From positions 1 through 10,964 of the forward strand of contig CALGLY010000074.1 of NCBI GenBank assembly GCA_937959095.1: a stretch of DNA of 10,964 nucleotides, given 5' to 3'. Every line of letters begins with the position of its first letter. Within the stretch, counting starts at the first letter, position 1. The notes under the pieces were generated by a model, which saw nothing but the letters and a program-made list of their open reading frames with translations, was not told the DNA's origin and did not search any database. The translations under genes and the position numbers were made by a program. Positions 5,655 through 10,964 of the stretch are shown here, in pieces. The DNA is from an uncultured Saprospiraceae bacterium (GTDB lineage Bacteria > Bacteroidota > Bacteroidia > Chitinophagales > Saprospiraceae).

Positions 5655-7627
5655 TCTATCTGTATGGGGACTTGAGTCATTACGCCTAGGTGGTTGCGGT
5701 GGCGCACTGCGATGTGATATTCTCCAGAATTGATACATGGAATTTTTATAGGATATGCTCCATCAACATCGACAATGTCTCCATCTTTTTGTACCAAAGC
5801 CGAATGAGTAGCTATGATAATTGATGGATCTAACTTATCTCTTAATTCTATTTGCACCCAATCCACAATAGAATTTACTCCTTTTTCTGCTAATACAAAA
5901 TCTTGCCCAATAATGCTTTTTCCACTTCCATAGGGATCTATTTCTGGGATAAGGCTTTCGGTTCGTAAATTGTCATCCATTGCGCCGGCAGTATCATCAA
6001 ATGCTCCTTGTAATATAACTTTTGCTTGTAGTTCTACTAGTTGTGGTTCACAGCCTTTAATAACTTGATGACGAATATTGCCATCATTATCATAAAGCGT
6101 AAAAACTGCTTGAATACAACACGCGAGTTCTCTTACTCTTACATCTAAGAAGCCTCCATATCTTTGTCTTGCTAAATAAATTTCTGTGATGAGTGCATCT
6201 GGGTCGGTACCATAACCAGGAGCGATGCCATAACCTGCATTTTGGTCTGTTAATGCACCACTACTAAATTCTTCAAAACCAGAAGAATGTTTCATATGGT
6301 ATTGCCAGTGACGATCTCCACATACAAAAAATGTTTTTTCATCATCAAAACCATTTGTTGCTAACCAATTAAAGATTTCTTCCCCCTCTGTCTGAAAGCC
6401 TAATGGATTAGCGTGATTATCACTTTTGTAGCCTTTATCAGGCCCAATCATGGGGGTTGCTGTGATGATGATTTTGAATGTAGCATCACTCACAAGCATT
6501 GAGTTTTTTAGCCAATCTTTTTGGGTATCACCCCAAAGAGATTTATTAGAGTCATTTGGGAGACTATTATCATCTCTATGGTCTCTACCTTCAAGCATCC
6601 ATATTTGGAGGTGTTTGTTTATTCGATAAGTTCGATATGTTTTAGTTGATGGATCTGTTAAGTCAACAATAGGGATTTGTTCTCTAAAGGTAGAAATACC
6701 TAATGCCGCAGAAGGAAAATAAGTTCCACTTAAATCGGCATCGTCTCTTCTGAAATCGTGGTCATCTTTTAACCAATAGGAAGGAATGTGTTGTGATAAA
6801 TCGCGAAAACGTGGCATAATAAAATTCCGGTGCCATTTATACCGCATCTCTTCTATAGTAGTTACTCTAGGAGAATTATCATAATAAACATTATCACCAT
6901 TAGAAATCCAAAAATCAGGATTTAGTTGGAGTATTCGTTCCATGCCTGGATAGCCTAATATCGAATCTTGCCCAGAGGCGGCAGCTATGCTCCCATTACC
7001 TGCATAAAATTTTCTATGATTTATACAGCTAGAAGCAACAAAGTGTACCTCATCCGTATTCGTAATATCTGGAAGTGTTTTAAAACTGGCAGTAGGTGTG
7101 TGAGTGGTTATTGTGGTATTTAAACCATATTGTAAGCGATAATAATAACGTGTGTTAGAGAATAGCCCATTAAATCTTTCTTTACTTATGTAGTCTGTTG
7201 GTTCGGCTGTTTGCTTCCAAGCAGAAAAGGCTGATCCTGTAAAGTTAGGATTATTGGCTATCTCAAATCTGGCCCAAGCTTCTTTTCCTAGCAATTGATT
7301 GCCCACTATAGTATCTGTTTCACATAATCGAGCATGCAAAATTATACTATTCTGACTTACTTCACCAGCCATTGTTCCTAAAGGTGTATAAACATCTGTA
7401 ACTGGCATGACAGATGAAGGGATATTTAGAGTAAATGAAATCAAAAAATCTGGAATATTAACTTGGATAAGCGTTTGTTTATCAGGGCTAATCGTATCAA
7501 GTGTTATCTGAGCAACAAGGAATTTAGGAAATAAGAGAAAAAGAAAGAAGGTTACCCCCCAAAGACTTCTTTTTACTAAAAAAAACAGATTTTCAGGGGT
7601 GTGAAAAAGTTGTTTAGTGTCTACCAT
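5651..7627 (-). CDS. Secreted PhoD-like alkaline phosphatase/phosphodiesterase with C-terminal Bacteroidota surface domain (658 aa)
   Basis: It is predicted to hydrolyse phosphate esters outside the cytoplasm. Residues 20-39 form a signal peptide ending FLVA before Gln40. A Fn3-like PhoD N-terminal domain spans about 90-185. The metallophosphatase domain follows with SSC (199-201), GDNVYYD (244-250), KDDHDF (287-292), GRDHR (347-351) and GDRHW (437-441). These match the order of the PhoD motifs that bind metals and phosphate. From about 530 to 658 there is a separate domain with MDDNLR, DWVQIELRD, ALVQKDGDIVDVDG and VRHRNHLGVMT, a module common at the C-terminal side of Bacteroidota surface proteins. 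The protein ends just after it, with no recognisable T9SS sorting domain. ATG 7627 has no Shine-Dalgarno sequence. Its substrate could be phosphodiesters or phospholipids as well as monoesters. Confidence 0.9.
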   Translation of the reverse strand: MVDTKQLFHTPENLFFLVKRSLWGVTFFLFLLFPKFLVAQITLDTISPDKQTLIQVNIPDFLISFTLNIPSSVMPVTDVYTPLGTMAGEVSQNSIILHARLCETDTIVGNQLLGKEAWARFEIANNPNFTGSAFSAWKQTAEPTDYISKERFNGLFSNTRYYYRLQYGLNTTITTHTPTASFKTLPDITNTDEVHFVASSCINHRKFYAGNGSIAAASGQDSILGYPGMERILQLNPDFWISNGDNVYYDNSPRVTTIEEMRYKWHRNFIMPRFRDLSQHIPSYWLKDDHDFRRDDADLSGTYFPSAALGISTFREQIPIVDLTDPSTKTYRTYRINKHLQIWMLEGRDHRDDNSLPNDSNKSLWGDTQKDWLKNSMLVSDATFKIIITATPMIGPDKGYKSDNHANPLGFQTEGEEIFNWLATNGFDDEKTFFVCGDRHWQYHMKHSSGFEEFSSGALTDQNAGYGIAPGYGTDPDALITEIYLARQRYGGFLDVRVRELACCIQAVFTLYDNDGNIRHQVIKGCEPQLVELQAKVILQGAFDDTAGAMDDNLRTESLIPEIDPYGSGKSIIGQDFVLAEKGVNSIVDWVQIELRDKLDPSIIIATHSALVQKDGDIVDVDGAYPIKIPCINSGEYHIAVRHRNHLGVMTQVPIQID

Positions 7628-7746
7628 AATTTACTGGGTTAAGTGATATTTAATTAATAGAATTAGTCAAGTCTAAATAATAGTATATGTTGGTATGGCA
7701 GCGTTAAAAATTATTACTAACCATAAGGATGCTAATAATCCTAACC

Positions 7747-7780
7747 GTTGGCGGAGCAGGCGAATTTTGCCTCGCTGTTC
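7747..7780. repeat. GC-rich block with stem-loop in AT-rich spacer
   Basis: In a spacer that is otherwise strongly AT-rich, this block is clearly richer in G and C. AGCAGGC (7755-7761) can pair with GCCTCGCT (7769-7776) around GAATTTT as a 7-bp stem with one bulged C at 7773. No T-tract follows on either strand, so it is not an obvious terminator. It may be a copy of a dispersed intergenic repeat, but only one copy is present in the window. Confidence 0.4.
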
Positions 7781-7876
7781 AAAAAAATCAAGATACTATT
7801 AGCAGGAAATAATTTAAAATCGACTAATTATGTATACAAACATACAAAAAAAAATTATCTATTAAATTTGTCGTTT

Positions 7877-7913
7877 GTAAGTTGTTTATTAACAATTACT
7901 TGTCTTAACTTTG
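7877..7913 (+). promoter_or_regulatory. Candidate promoter and overlapping palindrome upstream of the PorU2-like gene
   Basis: TAACTTTG (7906-7913) matches the Bacteroidota -7 consensus TAnnTTTG. A TTG at 7882-7884 stands 21 bp upstream as a possible -33 element. The -33 position lies within an interrupted palindrome, GTAAgTTGTT (7877-7886) against AACAATTAC (7891-7899). It pairs 9 bp with one bulged G and a 4-nt centre, and so could be an operator. A second -7-like match, TAAATTTG (7863-7870), has no upstream partner. The leader to ATG 8013 would be about 90-95 nt. Confidence 0.35.
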
Positions 7914-8012
7914 ACTTGTATTTGAAACGTTTTCTTTTTTTATACGAATACATAATAGAAGAGTATTACCGTTACTAACCCATAAAGACATAACTAGAAT
8001 CGGATTTAACAG

Positions 8013-10964
8013 ATGAGAAAAATTACCCTAGTCCTAGTTGTATTGTCTTATTGCTACACTTCTATCAATGCACAAATGCCAATAGGCAACACTACATACT
8101 ATGGTAATGAGTGGATTGATTATGAGCAGCAATACGTCAAAATCAACTTAGCAGAAGATGGCATTTATCGTATAGGATATGCAGAATTAGCTGATAATGG
8201 CATATTTAATGGAAACTTTGTTCCTAAAGGCGCGCAACTCCAGCTTTTCCATATGGGCGAAGAAGTCCCCCTTTTTGCAAGCTCTACTGGGCAATTTGAA
8301 GGCGAAGATTATATCGAGTTCTATGGACAAAAAACAGATGGATGGCTCGATCAATTTTTATATATTCAGCCTGAATACCAACTTAATCCAGCCTATAGTT
8401 TATTTACGGATACTACTGCCTATTTCCTTACATGGCGCGAATCCAATGCCGATATTCGCTATCAAAATATAGCTAATAATCTTTCTAATCTTCCTACTAA
8501 AGAGGCTTATTGTAAGCAAACCTCTAAGCTTGTATTTAGTGATAGATATGCGAATGGACAGGGACAGAGTGAAGCTATTTCATGTCGCTATGATTTAGCT
8601 GAGGGGTATTATAATATTTTTAAAGAAACTCAGCAGTTTCAAATCCCAACGCCTCATATATATAGTGGCAGCCATGAAGTAGAAGTGGATGCGACTATCT
8701 ATACAGATAGAGGTAATCATCAATTAGCAATAGCTATTAATGGTGATACCTTAATGAGAGAAGAGCATAATAATTGGCAGGTCAAAAATTATAACTTTAA
8801 TATCAACTCGAATATCGTAAATAGCTCTAATACTTCCCTAAAAATAGTAAATAATGGAGGTGTAGACAAGTTAGGAGTAAGTAGTGTAGGTCTTCGTTAT
8901 AATAGAACCTTTGATTTTGATGATGAGAACTATATAGAGTTTGAATTAGATGCGAGTGCTGATAGGCAATATCTGGAAATAACAGGATTCAATCATGGAG
9001 GGGTAGCACCTATTTTATATGATTTGACGAACAATATTCGCTTAGTCCCAGCAGTAGAAAATGGGATAGTAAAAGCAGTGCTGCCAGAGAATGCTACCGC
9101 TAGAAAATGTATCTTAGTCAGTCAATCTGCTATTAAGAAGATAAGTGATATAAAAAAGCGCACATTTCAGAAATTTGATTTTGAAGGGACAACTTATGAC
9201 TATATCATCTTGACACATCCTCTTCTTTTCGATGATGGAAATGGCGTAAATTATGTACAACAATATGCTGATTATCGTGCAAGTGCAGCGGGTGGAAATT
9301 ATAGCCCGATTATTGTAGATGTGACCCAGCTTTATGACCAATTTGGTTATGGCATTGATCGGCATGAGGTAGCAATTCGTAATTTCTTGAAATTAGCCTC
9401 AGAAAAATGGGAAAGCGAACATTTATTTATCCTTGCAAAAGGTATAGATAAAGTGAAGATGCGTCAAAGTTATGATGTTTGGAAAAAATATAGTCTTGTC
9501 CCTACATTTGGATTTCCACATTCAGATTATCTATTTGTAATGGATAATGACCAAACAATTCCTTGGATGGGAGTAGGGCGTATAGCAGCATACACTCCAC
9601 AACAGGTCAAACTTTATCTTGATAAAGTAAAAGAATTTGAAGATGCTGGACGCTCCACACCACAGACTATCAAAGATAAAGCTTGGCAGAAACGTGTCTT
9701 GCATTTTGGGGGAGGTGATTTAGATATTCAAAATTTCATTCGTAATGATTTAAACAGAATTAGAGATACTATATCACAAGGTAAATATGGGGCTGATGTT
9801 GTCTCCTTTTTCAAAAATTCGACAGATGTATTGCAAGATGCTCCTGCTGATGAAGTAAAAGAATACATTGAAAATGGAGCTGGAATGCTGACTTTCTTTG
9901 GACATTCCGCACCGAATACGCTCGACTTCAATATTGCAAATCCACGTGTATATGACAACAAGGGAAAGTACCCTATTTTTTATGCTATTGGTTGTAATAC
10001 AAATCGGGTATTTGATTTGGAATCGACCCTTAGTGAAGATTATGTATTGATAGAAGATCAAGGCGCCATTGCGTTTTTTGGAGCAACATGGGTAACCCAA
10101 TTGGGATTATTGAGTAGGTATGCAGGTTTTCTATATAGCAACCTTGCCAATGATTTTTATGGAGAACCGATTGGGACGGTGATAAAAGAAAGTATTAAAG
10201 ATTTTACAGTAAACAACGCCTTTAGCGCAGAGCAAATAAAGCAAGTTTTGATGCTACATGGAGATCCTGCACTTAAAATTTATCCACATGCGGCACCTGA
10301 CTATTTAGTAAATGTAGAAAAAAGTAGCATTTACCCTGATGTTATTAATTTAGAAGTAGATAGTTTTCAATTAAATTTCACGATTACTAATATAGGTAAA
10401 TCTATACAAGATTCTATCAATGTGAAGCTAGAACACTTGCTTCCATCAGGCAAGCGACTACCATTGCGAACAATTCGCTTAGCTACACCAGGGTTTGAAT
10501 CGGAACATACTTTATTATTACCCTTTATAGAAAAAGAAGGAGCAATTGGTAGAAACCAAATTATAATTAGTCTTGATACAGATGATGAAATCGAAGAACG
10601 ACCAATAGCAGCAGAAAATAACAATCAAGAAAGTATCCCTTTCTTCGCTATATCTGATGATGTTAAACCTGTTTATCCACCAGAGTTTGGCATTGTAAAT
10701 AAAGTGGTTTTAAAAGCATCGACTACAGATGCCTTCTCTGAAGCATTTCAGTATTATTTTGAGATAGATACAACAGCTACTTTTGATAGTTCTATCAAAC
10801 AAAATACGATTGTAAATCAAAAAGGAGGGGTAATAGAATGGATGCCAAGCATGCCATGGGAATCTGATAGAGTATATTATTGGCGGGTAAGTATTGATAG
10901 TCTTACTACAAATGGCAAAGGGTTTAATTGGAAAAATAGTTCCTTTACCTACTTGCCTAATAGT
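8013..10964 (+). CDS. porU2: PorU2-like C25 (gingipain-family) peptidase, putative T9SS sortase, 3' end outside window
   Basis: The frame is open from ATG 8013 to the window edge (984 codons, no stop), so the gene is partial. The ATG follows an in-frame TAA at 8007-8009. Residues 1-20 are a signal peptide ending SINA before Gln21. The C25-type domain spans about 395-758, with HFGGGD (564-569), GVGRIAAYTP from 520, the catalytic His in TFFGHS (His631) and the catalytic Cys in YAIGCN (Cys661). GDPALKIYP closes the domain near 750-758. A CARDB-like domain (about 763-870, ending EIEERPIAAENNN) and an Fn3-like region (from about 885) follow. This layout fits PorU2, a longer relative of the PorU sortase that cleaves T9SS sorting signals. 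Both catalytic residues are present, so it is probably active. The paralogue assignment is by architecture; a plain C25 secreted protease is the alternative. Confidence 0.85.
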   Translation, partial: MRKITLVLVVLSYCYTSINAQMPIGNTTYYGNEWIDYEQQYVKINLAEDGIYRIGYAELADNGIFNGNFVPKGAQLQLFHMGEEVPLFASSTGQFEGEDYIEFYGQKTDGWLDQFLYIQPEYQLNPAYSLFTDTTAYFLTWRESNADIRYQNIANNLSNLPTKEAYCKQTSKLVFSDRYANGQGQSEAISCRYDLAEGYYNIFKETQQFQIPTPHIYSGSHEVEVDATIYTDRGNHQLAIAINGDTLMREEHNNWQVKNYNFNINSNIVNSSNTSLKIVNNGGVDKLGVSSVGLRYNRTFDFDDENYIEFELDASADRQYLEITGFNHGGVAPILYDLTNNIRLVPAVENGIVKAVLPENATARKCILVSQSAIKKISDIKKRTFQKFDFEGTTYDYIILTHPLLFDDGNGVNYVQQYADYRASAAGGNYSPIIVDVTQLYDQFGYGIDRHEVAIRNFLKLASEKWESEHLFILAKGIDKVKMRQSYDVWKKYSLVPTFGFPHSDYLFVMDNDQTIPWMGVGRIAAYTPQQVKLYLDKVKEFEDAGRSTPQTIKDKAWQKRVLHFGGGDLDIQNFIRNDLNRIRDTISQGKYGADVVSFFKNSTDVLQDAPADEVKEYIENGAGMLTFFGHSAPNTLDFNIANPRVYDNKGKYPIFYAIGCNTNRVFDLESTLSEDYVLIEDQGAIAFFGATWVTQLGLLSRYAGFLYSNLANDFYGEPIGTVIKESIKDFTVNNAFSAEQIKQVLMLHGDPALKIYPHAAPDYLVNVEKSSIYPDVINLEVDSFQLNFTITNIGKSIQDSINVKLEHLLPSGKRLPLRTIRLATPGFESEHTLLLPFIEKEGAIGRNQIIISLDTDDEIEERPIAAENNNQESIPFFAISDDVKPVYPPEFGIVNKVVLKASTTDAFSEAFQYYFEIDTTATFDSSIKQNTIVNQKGGVIEWMPSMPWESDRVYYWRVSIDSLTTNGKGFNWKNSSFTYLPNS

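Larger units (their letters stand above)
7628..8012. other. 385-bp divergent intergenic region
   Basis: This spacer separates the divergent PhoD-like and PorU2-like genes. I see no convincing gene in it. A 76-codon frame at 7748-7978 starts with TTG and encodes a low-complexity Phe/Tyr/Asn/Lys-rich peptide typical of AT-rich spacer. Visible structure includes a small hairpin AGGAT/ATCCT (7726-7742), a locally GC-rich block with a hairpin (7747-7780), and a palindrome and promoter-like motif nearer the PorU2-like gene. For the PhoD-like gene the best -7-like match is TAGACTTG (minus strand, 7668-7675), but no -33 box stands at the right distance. Confidence 0.7.

Noticed and set aside
7741..7780. 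Integron attC-like site
   Set aside because: CTAAC and GC-rich pairing are present, but there is no matching GTTAG end, no cassette arrangement and no integrase.
7748..7978. 76-codon frame starting with TTG in the divergent spacer
   Set aside because: The peptide is low-complexity and AT-driven, the start is TTG, and the predicted promoter and palindrome lie inside it. It resembles no family I know.
9114..10624. Several minus-strand frames within the PorU2-like gene
   Set aside because: The plus frame is continuous with recognisable C25 motifs throughout, and the minus peptides lack any domain.

Overview
The window looks like chromosomal DNA of a marine or aquatic member of the Bacteroidota, perhaps a Saprospiria-type lineage. 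The phylum call rests on four things: AT-rich DNA with few Shine-Dalgarno sequences, promoter-like TTTG/TAnnTTTG elements, a C25-family protein resembling the type IX secretion system (T9SS) sortase PorU2, and a C-terminal adhesin-type domain common in this phylum. The placement below phylum is a guess.

Layout. Positions 30-1337 (+) hold a very acidic protein of unknown function. It converges, with only 2 bp between stop codons, on a four-gene minus-strand cluster read from 4756 down to 1340: a Wzx-type polysaccharide flippase, a PAPS-dependent sulfotransferase, a single-pass membrane protein of unknown function and a YdjA-like nitroreductase. Positions 4757-4964 form a divergent intergenic region dominated by a long imperfect inverted repeat (4778-4890). 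Next is a second sulfotransferase of another family (4965-5654, +). It converges on a secreted PhoD-like phosphatase/phosphodiesterase (7627-5651, -), and the two stop codons share the tetranucleotide TTAA. A 385-bp divergent spacer (7628-8012) follows. The last gene is a PorU2-like C25 protein (8013 to the window end, +), which is cut by the window edge.

How the genes may work together. The flippase and the two flanking sulfotransferases suggest that a sulfated surface or capsular glycan is assembled or decorated here, although no glycosyltransferase or polymerase is present in the window. The PhoD-like enzyme and the PorU2-like protein both carry signal peptides and belong to the cell envelope or secretome. 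The nitroreductase and the membrane protein appear to ride in the glycan operon without an evident functional link.

I found no tRNA, rRNA, CRISPR array, transposase or phage gene. The most unusual non-coding item is the inverted repeat between the flippase and the second sulfotransferase. One of its arms supplies the -33 box of a near-consensus Bacteroidota promoter that would give the flippase an almost leaderless mRNA.
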